From assembly GCF_042747725.1 (NCBI RefSeq), contig NZ_JBHZGO010000083.1, positions 82,345 to 146,344 on the forward strand: a stretch of 64,000 nt of DNA, given 5' to 3'. The stretch is from FACHB-T130 sp042747725 (lineage in GTDB: Bacteria > Cyanobacteriota > Cyanobacteriia > Cyanobacteriales > FACHB-T130). Both the position numbers and the translations under genes were made by a program. The notes under the pieces are model-generated. The model was not told the DNA's origin. It ran no database searches and saw nothing but the letters and a program-made list of their open reading frames with translations. Below are positions 9,001 through 16,974 of this stretch, piece after piece (position 1 is the stretch's first letter; each line of letters starts with the position of its first letter).

Positions 9001-9240
9001 ACAGCGCGGTTCCGATGGCTGGGACTTATCCACCGCCAGAAAAGTTCTCCCCATACCCCCTTGACCAATCGGTTTAATCGCACGATAGCGATCGCGTAGC
9101 AGTAACTGAGATCCGCAACTTTCGCAGATAGAGGCATTTCCAGGATTTTCTGGCTGCTTACAATTAGGATTCAGGCAATAACACCGACGCTGATCGTGAG
9201 CTGTGCTTTCTTGAGGCGGAAAGGTTGTCATAGCAGCCAT
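6064..9240 (-). CDS. Ser/Thr protein kinase with extracytoplasmic VIT-vWA region and PEP-CTERM-like tail
   Basis: A 1058-residue multidomain protein. A zinc ribbon (C20, C22, C27, C39, C42 region) precedes a Hanks-type kinase at about residues 51-310, with glycine loop GQGGMG (59-64), K83, HRDIKPEN with D181, DFG at 200-202 and APE at 226-228. A membrane helix spans about 322-342. A VIT domain follows at about 362-490, then a von Willebrand A domain at about 635-800 with the MIDAS motif DTSGS (642-646). A Pro/Ser/Gln-rich linker leads to a tail with VPEPS at 1023-1027, a hydrophobic helix at about 1030-1045 and the basic KRLK at 1046-1049. That tail has the layout of a PEP-CTERM exosortase signal, and a cyanoexosortase gene is the convergent neighbour. 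Topology by inference: kinase inside, VIT-vWA outside. VIT-vWA pairs are known from inter-alpha-trypsin-inhibitor-like and marine sortase-target proteins. The substrate and ligand are unknown. Confidence 0.93.
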   Translation of the reverse strand: MAAMTTFPPQESTAHDQRRCYCLNPNCKQPENPGNASICESCGSQLLLRDRYRAIKPIGQGGMGRTFLAVDKSQPSEPRCAIKQFFLQQQGTNNRQKAAELFRQEATRLEVVGKHHQIPELLASFEQDDHQYLVQQFIDGENLAQELAQKGPFKEVEIRQLLQSLLPVLQFVHSQQMIHRDIKPENIIRNRRDGNLVLVDFGAAKYATETMLGRTGTVIGSAAYTAPEQAKGKAVFASDLYSLGVTCIHLLTQIPPFDLSDTSEDTWVWRHFLKTPVSNQLGSILDKMLQTGTKRRYQSADEVLQDLNARSLPITKRNSKKKWLIAGAFLLFGLVGVRYLVSPVAEMVTQQIEKQASLTEGSLFAIIDGQQQVFPLKHTEVVAKVTGNVSRVEVTQTFENPFNNPLEAVYKFPLPDEAAVDDMEIKVGDRIIRGVIKKREEAKKIYEQAKQEGKTAALLDQERDNIFTQSLANIKPGEKIDVTIRYSESLKFEKGNYEFVFPMVVGQRYISGTSTNNQGNTNSVTDASQINPPTLPDGTRSGQNIGVTVEIEAGVPVKEVRSPSHQIRTTQDGRIMRVELSKENAIPNKDLILRYQVSSAQTESTVLSEADERGGHFAAYLIPAVEYQSNEIVPKDVVFLMDTSGSQSGPPIEQSKELMRRFINGLNPGDTFNVIDFSDSTTQLSSTPLANTPQNREKALNYINRLDANGGTELLNGIQTVLNFPASPAGRLRSIVLITDGLIGNDQQAIAEIKKRLKPGNRLYSFGVGPSVNRFLIDRLAEEGRGTSEVVPPNEPAQKVVEKFSQQINNPVLTNIEVDWEGTGKAPEIYPLKAPDLFANQPLVLFGRKGDRAKGTLRITGIVAGGKRYEKKLAIEFDGGGNSAIAQLWGRARIKDLMNQMYGGENPTAVKAVTDTALAYRLLSQYTSFVAVTEEVRVDPKKTQQVQVPVETPEGMDAEPTSSQNGNVPPLSQAPPPSKALVASKPLTVSKVPPSQSAPSAANSVPLSSPAQPSSQSSAPDPVPEPSQILGNILAILLLGMYFAWKRLKGLKSTPPRN

Positions 9241-9313
9241 TTTTCAAAACCGTTCACGCCATTCTAGCCATTTCATTTCTAAAATTAGTATGAAGAATTG
9301 GCTGAAAACGCGC

Positions 9314-10543
9314 TCAGGAAATGGTTTTGAGCTTTGTAGGAAGATGAACTTCTCCAAGTAGTACGGCGGAAGTTGCGCCGGTAACTTGGGGAAGATTGCC
9401 AGGAATGCCTAGCTGTCGCCAATATGCCAAAACAGCGAAAGCGATCGCTTCTTTGAAATCAGCATTCACACCCGCTTCATCCGTCGTCAACACCGGCACG
9501 GGTTCCAAAGTCGCTTGTAGCCGCTGCTTTAAGTAGAGATTGCGGCTGCCACCGCCACACAATAACACCTCCTCAGGCATCTGTGGCAGGAAAGTGCGGT
9601 AGCTATGAACAATTGACGCAGCAGTAAGTTCAGTCAGCGTCGCCAGCAGGTCAGCGCTACTCAGCTCATAAGCAGAGGCATCTGCAATACACTGCTGGAG
9701 ATAGGTGTAGCTAAATAGCTCTCGACCCGTTGATTTGGGCGGTTGCTGCTGGAAGTAGTCCTGCTGGAGCCATCGCTCTACTAAATTGGTGCAGATTGTG
9801 CCTGCTGCGGCCCATGCTCCATCTTGATCGTAGCTTTTGGCTCCATTCGTTAAATACTGCACCGCCAGGTCTAGAAGCGCATTTCCCGGCCCGGTGTCCC
9901 AGCCTCGGATATCTTCTAGCCAGCTGCCGCGACGCGCTGGTAGGTAAGTGACATTACCAATACCGCCAATATTTTGAACACATCGGTTCTTGTCAGGCTG
10001 GCTCAATAAATAGGCATCTATCCCTGAAACCATCGGGGCACCCTGTCCACCGGCAGCAATATCCGCCGCCCGGAAATTACTCACCGTGGGAATGCCCGTC
10101 AGGTGGGCAATTAAGGCACCCCGACCTAATTGCAGGCTGTAACCTAAAGGAGTGCTGAGGGCGGAGGACTGAGGACTGAGTGAAGGATGAAGCATAGAAT
10201 TCTCCTCTTCTCCCCCTTTCCCCTGCTCTTTGGGCGGGCGATGAAAAACTGTCTGTCCGTGAGAGCCAATTAACTCGGCTGGGGGGTTGCCGTTTTGAAT
10301 GTTTTGGGCGGCTTGAGCGAAGGCGGAAGCGATCGCATCATCTAATTGGGCAAATTCAGCCATTGACAAAGATGCCCCGCCACAGACCTCTAGAATTTGC
10401 TTTGAGAGCGCATCTGGATAAGGATAGGTGGCTCCTGCTAGCAGAGTCACTTTTATATCCAAGTCTTTACCAGTAATCTCTACTAAAGCGGCGTCAATGC
10501 CATCTACCGACGTGCCGCTAATTAAACCAATTACACGCATCAT
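9314..10543 (-). CDS. anmK: Anhydro-N-acetylmuramic acid kinase
   Basis: A 409-residue sugar kinase that phosphorylates and opens 1,6-anhydroMurNAc during peptidoglycan recycling. Family motifs are present: GLISGTSVDGIDAALV at the N-terminus, IGSHGQTVFHRP, FRAADIAAGGQGAP, the ATP-site stretch NIGGIGNVTYLP, DTGPGNALLD, and LLCGGGSRN near the C-terminus. It is longer than E. coli AnmK (369). The surplus is a low-complexity insert at about residues 104-131 (KEQGKGGEEEN... PSLSPQSSALS), placed right after the conserved HGQTVFHRPP. On the DNA this insert contains the GAGGACT heptamer seen in intergenic arrays. The reading frame is intact, so the enzyme is probably functional. The gap to kdpD upstream is 29 bp. 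Confidence 0.95.
   Translation of the reverse strand: MMRVIGLISGTSVDGIDAALVEITGKDLDIKVTLLAGATYPYPDALSKQILEVCGGASLSMAEFAQLDDAIASAFAQAAQNIQNGNPPAELIGSHGQTVFHRPPKEQGKGGEEENSMLHPSLSPQSSALSTPLGYSLQLGRGALIAHLTGIPTVSNFRAADIAAGGQGAPMVSGIDAYLLSQPDKNRCVQNIGGIGNVTYLPARRGSWLEDIRGWDTGPGNALLDLAVQYLTNGAKSYDQDGAWAAAGTICTNLVERWLQQDYFQQQPPKSTGRELFSYTYLQQCIADASAYELSSADLLATLTELTAASIVHSYRTFLPQMPEEVLLCGGGSRNLYLKQRLQATLEPVPVLTTDEAGVNADFKEAIAFAVLAYWRQLGIPGNLPQVTGATSAVLLGEVHLPTKLKTIS
10151..10234. repeat. Repeat-derived insert inside anmK
   Basis: The stretch contains two GAGGACT heptamers followed by a purine/pyrimidine-biased segment (CTCCTCTTCTCCCCCTTTCC). The same heptamer forms the array at 58027-58088. It keeps the anmK frame and adds about 28 residues. 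Confidence 0.65.
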
Positions 10544-10572
10544 TTTAGTAATTAAAAATTAATCAGTTGTAT

Positions 10573-11706
10573 TCATTGTTTAGATGAGGTTTGTTCAGAT
10601 GCAATGATGTGCAAATCGATATTTTTGAGATAGCGCATCAACTGCTGGACAAAAGACCCCTTCCAGAATAACTCCCAACGAGATTTTTGAGAATGCCCAA
10701 GCACCACTTGAGTAATGCGATACTCTTGAGCGACAGAAGCGATCGCTTGCGGTACGTCAAGATTAGTTACTCTTAAAAATTCCCCGCCAAATTCCCAAGT
10801 CAGCTTCTCGCAAGTTTCAATATATAAACTTTCTTCCTTCGTCAAAAAGCGTTCCGGATGGGACACAAACACCGCATACAGGCGACCCCTCATATAATCA
10901 GTAATTCTCGCCCCGCGTCGCAATAATTGCACCGAATTCGGATAAGTCGAAATACACACCAGCACCCGTTCGTGAACTGAGCAAAATCCATCACTGGGTG
11001 TAGAAGTAATCGCATCCTCTTCAACGTTATCCGCCACTTTCCGCAGCGCCAACTCTCGCAACGCTACTAAATGACGCCTTTGAAAGAAATTTTGCAGCGC
11101 CCGATCTATCTTATCCGGCGCGTAGATTTTCCCCTCCACCAACCTGTCTTCCAAAGTTTCCGGCGTAACGTCAATCACCACCACTTGCGTTGCTTCATCC
11201 AACAACCGATCGGGAATGCGTTCTCGCACCACAACGCCAGTAATTCGCGCCACCAGATCGTTGAGACTTTCCAGATGCTGGATATTCACCGTAGAATTGA
11301 CATCAATTCCTGCATCCAGAATCACCTCAACATCCTGGTAGCGCTTTTCCCGTAGAGAACCGGGGACATTTGTATGCGCCAGTTCATCTACTAACGCCAA
11401 CTGCGGTTGACGCTCCAAAATGGCATCTGTATCCATTTCCGTCAGAGTCATCCCGCCTCTAATAATTGTTTTGCGGGGTATTATCTCTAGCCCCTTAGCT
11501 TTTTGGGCTGTCTCCTTGCGCCCGTGGGTTTCCAGAACCCCGATGACAACATCAATCCCTTCCTGTTTAAGTTGGTGGGCTTCTTCCAGCATCCGGTAAG
11601 TTTTACCGACACCGGGAGCCATACCAATGTATATTTTGTGCTTGCCTCGTCTGGCGGGACGAATGTTAGAATTCAGCGTTCCTGAAAACTCACTTTTAGG
11701 AATCAT
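10573..11706 (-). CDS. kdpD: Short KdpD: KdpD sensor and USP domains without transmitter
   Basis: A 377-residue protein corresponding to the cytoplasmic N-terminus of KdpD. The KdpD domain has the Walker A motif GMAPGVGKT near residues 28-36 and the segment LALVDELAHTNVPGS. It is followed by a universal-stress-protein-like domain (VLVCISTYPNS to VVLGHSQKSRWELFWKGS). The four membrane helices, the GAF domain and the histidine kinase of E. coli KdpD (894 residues) are missing. Short KdpD of this type is known from Anabaena kdp operons, so this is a lineage form and not a local truncation. It is the last kdp gene of the operon kdpA-B-F/G-C-D. An HK/RR pair divergent from kdpA could supply the missing kinase. 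Confidence 0.93.
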   Translation of the reverse strand: MIPKSEFSGTLNSNIRPARRGKHKIYIGMAPGVGKTYRMLEEAHQLKQEGIDVVIGVLETHGRKETAQKAKGLEIIPRKTIIRGGMTLTEMDTDAILERQPQLALVDELAHTNVPGSLREKRYQDVEVILDAGIDVNSTVNIQHLESLNDLVARITGVVVRERIPDRLLDEATQVVVIDVTPETLEDRLVEGKIYAPDKIDRALQNFFQRRHLVALRELALRKVADNVEEDAITSTPSDGFCSVHERVLVCISTYPNSVQLLRRGARITDYMRGRLYAVFVSHPERFLTKEESLYIETCEKLTWEFGGEFLRVTNLDVPQAIASVAQEYRITQVVLGHSQKSRWELFWKGSFVQQLMRYLKNIDLHIIASEQTSSKQ

Positions 11707-11711
11707 AATTG

Positions 11712-11790
11712 TTGAATGTTAATTATTCATTGCTCATTGCTGATTGTTAATTGTTCATTGCCTTTCACTATGAACTATGAACTATGAATT
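11712..11790. repeat. Heptamer-type short repeats between kdpC and kdpD
   Basis: Degenerate copies of ATTGTTA/ATTGCTC-like units, then TATGAAC repeats, fill the gap. They belong to the same class of short tandem repeats as those at 3505, 24930 and 58027. Confidence 0.6.
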
Positions 11791-12390
11791 ACTGGCAGAT
11801 GGTAAATTATCCAGTGCCAAATTCAACTTGAGGACATTCACCCCAGGTTCGCCGAAAATCCCCAAAAATCTACCATCAGTGTATTTGGGAATCAATGCTT
11901 GAACTCGATCTGCTGATAAAGAGCGAGCCGCCGCCACCCTTGCGGCTTGGTTATAGGCAGTTTCTACGCTGATATGTGGATCTAAGCTAGAGCCAGACGT
12001 GTAAACTAAATCGGCTGTGGGCTGGATACCAGACGCTTTCAATTGTTGGGTTGTTGCTTCTACCCGCTTGAGTAAATCTGGATTGCTAGGAGCAAGGTTG
12101 CTAGCACCAGATACACCAGTGATTTGACCTATATTCTTTGGATCGCGTTCTGCGGTTGTAAAGCTACTGTAGTTCGTCGTGCTGGGACGACTTGTGAAAT
12201 ATTCAGGAGAAGAGAAGGGTTGACCAATTAAGGCAGAGCCATAGACTCGTCCTTGATTTTCGATGATGCTACCATTTGCCTGATAGGAAAACAAAACTTG
12301 CCCAACTATTATCGTGAACAAGGGATAAATTATTGCTGTTAAAAGCCAGAGAACTAAAGTGACTCGAATTGCTTTAATGGTTTCTCGCAT
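11782..12390 (-). CDS. kdpC: Potassium-transporting ATPase KdpC subunit
   Basis: A 202-residue subunit with one N-terminal membrane helix (about residues 10-32) and a periplasmic body. Conserved patterns are GSALIGQPFSSPEYFTSRPS, SGASNLAPSNPDLLKRV, and the C-terminal DPHISVETAYNQAARVAAAR followed by FGEPGVNVLKLNLALD. KdpC stabilises the KdpA-KdpB complex and raises its potassium/ATP affinity. The length is close to E. coli KdpC (190). It is preceded by the small membrane subunit gene and followed by kdpD. Confidence 0.96.
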   Translation of the reverse strand: MRETIKAIRVTLVLWLLTAIIYPLFTIIVGQVLFSYQANGSIIENQGRVYGSALIGQPFSSPEYFTSRPSTTNYSSFTTAERDPKNIGQITGVSGASNLAPSNPDLLKRVEATTQQLKASGIQPTADLVYTSGSSLDPHISVETAYNQAARVAAARSLSADRVQALIPKYTDGRFLGIFGEPGVNVLKLNLALDNLPSASNS

Positions 12391-12497
12391 AAAAGACCTA
12401 AAAAATGGGAGTTTTGTAGGAGCGGGAAAACCCCGCCCTTGCTTGCAGAGGTTTGAGTTTTATTAAAAATTCAAAATTCAAACCTCAAAATTATTTT

Positions 12498-12764
12498 TTA
12501 GAAGCGTTCCGGTTGGAAAATAACCACAAATAGGTAAATCGACAAGGTTATAGTTACCAGACCGAGCGCCATCAACCAGAAAGTTTGTCCTGAAGAAAGA
12601 GTTCCTCCGGTTGCGGCTTGCACAGCTGGCGTTATTAGCAGATTCAAGCACAACAAAATAAATAGTTGCCGCAGCAAAGGTTGCTTGCGCCATTGAGCTT
12701 TCAACAAATCAATACTCTGTGCCATTTCCCCCGAAAATATCTCACTCAAATTAAATCTGTTCAT
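12498..12764 (-). CDS. kdpF: Small Kdp membrane subunit (KdpF-like, cyanobacterial KdpG position)
   Basis: An 88-residue protein with two hydrophobic helices (about 32-50 and 60-82). The C-terminal part, FWLMALGLVTITLSIYLFVVIFQPERF, has the single-helix pattern and terminal PERF-type end of KdpF, the lipid-like stabiliser of the Kdp complex. It carries an additional N-terminal soluble region and helix. Cyanobacterial operons encode a small protein at this place, called KdpG in Anabaena; this may be that protein. The gap to kdpB is 48 bp, and kdpC follows 107 bp downstream. Confidence 0.8.
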   Translation of the reverse strand: MNRFNLSEIFSGEMAQSIDLLKAQWRKQPLLRQLFILLCLNLLITPAVQAATGGTLSSGQTFWLMALGLVTITLSIYLFVVIFQPERF

Positions 12765-12812
12765 AAATCTCCGCGTTCACTCCTTCTTTTTGTGTCCTGG
12801 AGCGGTTCGTTT

Positions 12813-14930
12813 TTAAGCCAAACCCACAGCAGCAATCAAAACATCAATTACTTTAATTGCAATAAACGGCGCAATCACTCCACCCAAGCCATAAATTAGG
12901 ATATTTCGTTGCAGCAATTGATTAGCCGTGAGCGGTCTGAATTTGACTCCAGTCAGCGCCAAAGGAATCAAAGCGGGAATAATCAAAGCGTTGTAAACCA
13001 GAGCTGATAAAACCGCCGATTTGGCACTAGCTAATCCCATAACATTGAGACTGTTAATTCCAGATGAAGCAAATATTGCGGGGATAATAGCGAAGTATTT
13101 GGCAATATCATTAGCAAGTGAAAAAGTGGTCAGCGCCCCGCGAGTAATTAACAGTTGTTTGCCGATTGTCACTAAGTCGATTAACTTGGTGGGGTCAGAA
13201 TCCAAATCCACCATATTCGCAGCTTCTTTCGCCGCCTGAGTGCCAGAGTTCATTGCTACACCCACATTAGCCTGAGCCAAGGCTGGGGCGTCGTTGGTGC
13301 CATCGCCAGTCATGGCAACCAATTTACCAGCTGCTTGTTCGCGCTGAATGACGGCGATTTTGTCCTCTGGCGTAGCTTCGGCGATGAAGTCATCGACTCC
13401 GGCTTCTTGGGCGATAACGGAAGCGGTGATTCGGTTGTCGCCAGTTAACATAACGGTGCGAATGCCCATCCGCCGCAGTTGGTCAAAGCGATCGCGTATA
13501 CCTGGTTTGATGATATCTTTCAGGTAAATGATGCCGTAGATGTCGCTACCTTGACAAACTGCTAGAGGTGTGCCACCGAATCGGGAAACTTTTTCGTAGG
13601 CTGCATTGAGGTCTGGTGCCAGATTACCATCACGGGAGAGAGCATCCGCCCCGCTTCGCGAACGCACAAATCCCTTGATCGCATCTACCGCACCCTTACG
13701 GACTTCACCACCATCGGGCAAATCCGTACCGCTCATGCGCGTTTTGGCAGAAAATTCGATTGCCTCAGCTGCATTGCGGTCAAAATCCACTGTTGACCCT
13801 AACTTCTCTGCTAGCCTGACAATTGACTTGCCTTCTGGCGTCTCATCAAATACGCTGGCAGCCAGAGCAACTTTAGCAATATCATCCATCGAATGACCGT
13901 TAACTGGGATAAATTCCTCGGCTAAACGGTTTCCTAGGGTAATCGTGCCCGTTTTGTCCAAAATCAGGGTATTGACATCGCCACACGCTTCTACGGCTCG
14001 TCCAGATGTCGCTACCACGTTAAACTGGGCGACTCTGTCCATCCCGGCAATCCCAATCGCACTCAGCAAGCCGCCAATCGTGGTTGGAATCAACGCCACT
14101 AACAGAGCAATCAGCGTGGCTACGCCCACCGGGTTATTTACGTAGTTGCCGTATGATGGCAGCGTTGCTACGACAATCAGAAACACCTGAGTCAGAACTG
14201 CCAGCAATACCGTCAAGGCGATTTCGTTGGGTGTTTTGCTACGTTCTGCGCCTTCCACCAGAGCAATCATCCGGTCTAAAAACCCCTTACCTGGGTCGGA
14301 TGTTACTCGCAGAGTTAGTTCATCGGAGATAATCTTCGTGCCGCCTGTAACAGAACTCGCAATATCTGAGCCTGGTTCTTTCAACACTGGCGCAGATTCC
14401 CCAGTAATTGCCGATTCATCGACGGAGGCGACACCAGCAATCACTTCCCCGTCGGCGGGGATGATATCACCAGCAATAACTTTAATGCGATCGCCTTGCC
14501 TTAAATTAGTTGAAGATACCTCCTCAATTGAGCCATCGGGCAATAATTTCCGAGCAGTTGTGTCCGATTTGGTTGCCCGCATCGAGTCGGCTTGTGCCTT
14601 ACCGCGTCCTTCTGCCACCGCTTCCGCAAAATTGGCAAATAGCAGGGTAAATAGCAAAATTACGGTAATTAGACCATTAAATAGCCGCTGGTTTTCGCCC
14701 GGTACTGTGCCAAACAAATTTGGGTCAATTGTTACCAGTGCAGTGATGATGGTGCCAACCCACACTAGAAACATAACTGGATTTTTCAGCATGATTCGTG
14801 GGTTGAGCTTGACAAAAGCATCCCGGAAAGCTCGCTGATAAAGCCCTTTAGTATTTACCTTGGGGGTATGTTTGCGCGAAGAACGTGCCCCTCTTGGCTG
14901 CTGGGGAGAAGAAATATTGTTAGAAGTCAT
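12813..14930 (-). CDS. kdpB: Potassium-transporting ATPase KdpB catalytic subunit
   Basis: A 705-residue P-type ATPase subunit. The phosphorylation motif DKTGTITLGNR is present, as are the actuator motif SAITGESAPV, the P-domain motifs MLTGDN and MTGDGTNDAPALAQA, and the nucleotide-binding KGAVDAIK. About seven membrane helices are seen, including the pair after DVNTLILDKTG that is typical of class P1A. The N-terminus is rather long and basic (about 45 residues before the first helix). It powers high-affinity K+ uptake together with KdpA. The order kdpA-kdpB-small subunit-kdpC matches cyanobacterial kdp operons. Confidence 0.98.
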   Translation of the reverse strand: MTSNNISSPQQPRGARSSRKHTPKVNTKGLYQRAFRDAFVKLNPRIMLKNPVMFLVWVGTIITALVTIDPNLFGTVPGENQRLFNGLITVILLFTLLFANFAEAVAEGRGKAQADSMRATKSDTTARKLLPDGSIEEVSSTNLRQGDRIKVIAGDIIPADGEVIAGVASVDESAITGESAPVLKEPGSDIASSVTGGTKIISDELTLRVTSDPGKGFLDRMIALVEGAERSKTPNEIALTVLLAVLTQVFLIVVATLPSYGNYVNNPVGVATLIALLVALIPTTIGGLLSAIGIAGMDRVAQFNVVATSGRAVEACGDVNTLILDKTGTITLGNRLAEEFIPVNGHSMDDIAKVALAASVFDETPEGKSIVRLAEKLGSTVDFDRNAAEAIEFSAKTRMSGTDLPDGGEVRKGAVDAIKGFVRSRSGADALSRDGNLAPDLNAAYEKVSRFGGTPLAVCQGSDIYGIIYLKDIIKPGIRDRFDQLRRMGIRTVMLTGDNRITASVIAQEAGVDDFIAEATPEDKIAVIQREQAAGKLVAMTGDGTNDAPALAQANVGVAMNSGTQAAKEAANMVDLDSDPTKLIDLVTIGKQLLITRGALTTFSLANDIAKYFAIIPAIFASSGINSLNVMGLASAKSAVLSALVYNALIIPALIPLALTGVKFRPLTANQLLQRNILIYGLGGVIAPFIAIKVIDVLIAAVGLA

Positions 14931-15019
14931 ATTTCAAGATTCCTTAAAGTTTAAACCCAAACAAGGTTCAAAATTTGAACAAAGGTTGTTATAACTTTGC
15001 GTACCGAGAGCGTTAAAAA

Positions 15020-16711
15020 TTACCCTCCTTTAGCAATTTGGAAAGCTTCGGCTATAGGACCAAGTGCTAAAACTGGGAAGAAGGTTAGTGCGCCTAAAAT
15101 CAAGATAATTCCCGCTGTGACGGCGGTAAATAGAAGTGTATCGGTGCGGAGGGTGCCGCTAGTTTCGGGTACTGGTTGTTTGTGAGCCATGCTGTCGGCT
15201 AACAGCAGCAGGGCGATAATCGGGATGTAGCGACCGAGTAAGAGGCTGAAACACGTACTCAAGTTCCACCACAGGGTAGCGTCGCCCAATCCTTCAAAGC
15301 CAGATCCGTTGTTGGCGGAGGCTGAGGTGTACTCGTAGACGACTTGGGAGATGCCGTGAAAGCCGGGGTTACTGATTCCAGCCAGGGTGTTGGGAAAAGC
15401 GAGAGTAATGGCTGAGGGAATCAATACTGCTATCGGGTGGATGAGTAGCACGACGCTGGCAAGAACGATTTCTTTTTTCTCAACTTTTCGCCCCAAAAAT
15501 TCTGGGGTTCTTCCCACCATCAAGCCTGTCAGAAATACTGTCAAAATTAGGTAGATGAACAAGTAAGCTGTTCCAGTCCCCTGACCACCCCAGACAATCT
15601 GAAGGAACATATTAAACAGGGTGGAAAAGCCTCCCGGAGGCATTAGAGAATCGTGCATCCCGTTGACAGCACCGCACATAGTTCCTGTTGTCGTAATTGC
15701 CCAAAGTGCTGTCTGTGCCCAACCAAATCTAACTTCTTTGCCTTCTAAGTTGGGAATAGGTTGCTGTCCTCCCAGGAGATTATTAACTAGAGGATTTCCT
15801 TGATATTCGGCAATGGCAGTAATACTAATCAAGACAGCATAAATAATAAATACCATCCAAAATAGCAGCCATCCCTGCTTTTTGTTATTGGCAAAGATGC
15901 CGTAGGTTATAATCAGCGACGCCGGAATGCAAACCATCGCAATTGTTTCTAGCAGATTGGAGAAGCCATTGGGATTTTCAAATGGATGGGCGGAGTTGAT
16001 GGCAAAAAATCCACCGCCATTTTCTCCTAGCTGTTTGATACTTTCAAAGTGGGCTACAGGGCCACGGGCAATGATTTGTATTCCATTTTCTAAGGTGGTA
16101 GCTACCTGCGGTCTAGCTAAGGTTTCCGGAACGCCCAGAATTATTAACAATAGCGCTCCTAAGATGGACAGAGGCAGCAATATCCGCGTAATGGATTGGA
16201 TTAAATCAACGTAAAAGTTACCTAGCGATCTGCCAGTTAAGCCGCGAATAAAGGCAATTCCCACTGCTAATCCTGTCGCGGCTGAGGTAAACATTAGATA
16301 ACCCAGCGCTAACATCTGACTGGCATAACTGAAGGTGGTTTCGCCAGAATAATGCTGCTGGTTTGTGTTGGTCAAAAATGAGATTGTTGTGTGCAGTGCT
16401 AAATCCCAACTGGGGGCACTTAATCCGGTAGGATTTAGGGGCAGGAATTGCTGTAGTATGAGAATTAGATAAACTAATATACCCATGACCAAGTTGGTAT
16501 AAAGCACGGCACGGACATACTGCCAACCCGTCTGATTGTCTTGGTTTCGCACGCCCCCTAGTGCGTAGATAGCTTTTTCTATCGGTATCATTACCGGGTC
16601 AAAAAAGGTTTTTTCTCCTTTAAATACACGAGCTATGTAGTCGCCCAAAACCTTACTTGTTACTACCAGAATAGATAAGGTTATGACAATTTGAAAGAAG
16701 CCTTGCCACAT
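15020..16711 (-). CDS. kdpA: Potassium-transporting ATPase KdpA channel subunit
   Basis: A 563-residue membrane protein of the K+ transporter superfamily, with about ten helices and four pore-loop regions. Conserved stretches are SFLTNTNQQHYSGE (first loop region), GENGGGFFAINSAHPFENP, TTTGTMCGAVNGMHDSLMPPGG, and YTSASANNGSGFEGLG. It forms the selective K+ path of the Kdp complex. It is the first gene of the minus-strand kdp operon. The upstream spacer to the divergent histidine kinase gene carries paired inverted repeats, one arm lying about 30 bp before this start. Confidence 0.98.
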   Translation of the reverse strand: MWQGFFQIVITLSILVVTSKVLGDYIARVFKGEKTFFDPVMIPIEKAIYALGGVRNQDNQTGWQYVRAVLYTNLVMGILVYLILILQQFLPLNPTGLSAPSWDLALHTTISFLTNTNQQHYSGETTFSYASQMLALGYLMFTSAATGLAVGIAFIRGLTGRSLGNFYVDLIQSITRILLPLSILGALLLIILGVPETLARPQVATTLENGIQIIARGPVAHFESIKQLGENGGGFFAINSAHPFENPNGFSNLLETIAMVCIPASLIITYGIFANNKKQGWLLFWMVFIIYAVLISITAIAEYQGNPLVNNLLGGQQPIPNLEGKEVRFGWAQTALWAITTTGTMCGAVNGMHDSLMPPGGFSTLFNMFLQIVWGGQGTGTAYLFIYLILTVFLTGLMVGRTPEFLGRKVEKKEIVLASVVLLIHPIAVLIPSAITLAFPNTLAGISNPGFHGISQVVYEYTSASANNGSGFEGLGDATLWWNLSTCFSLLLGRYIPIIALLLLADSMAHKQPVPETSGTLRTDTLLFTAVTAGIILILGALTFFPVLALGPIAEAFQIAKGG

Positions 16712-16742
16712 AAATTAAACCTAATTTAATCTAAGTACAATT

Positions 16743-16900
16743 TACTTGCAGATAAATTAGACAAATAAATCTTTAACTTGTCTGATTAGCATCCTAATAC
16801 GTAAGCGACAAATACCACAATTAGATTACATATATAACCTAGATATATATGTATTAATACATCTTCTATATCTGCAAGTATAGATTCAGGTTTGTCGCTA
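16743..16900. promoter_or_regulatory. Intergenic region with two interleaved inverted-repeat pairs, kdpA/HK divergent promoters
   Basis: TACTTGCAGATA at 16743-16754 recurs as its exact complement TATCTGCAAGTA at 16870-16881. A second pair, AGCGACAAA at 16804-16812 and TTTGTCGCT at 16892-16900, is interleaved with it. One arm of the first pair is 32 bp from the kdpA start and the other is about 95 bp from the likely HK start. Between them lies a very AT-rich stretch. They are candidate operator sites shared by the divergent units. Confidence 0.5.
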
Positions 16901-16974
16901 AACTGAGGATATAGTATAGGTCATGTGGTGCCGTTCATCAGTTAAAACTAAATCTGATGAGGAGGTTACGCACC

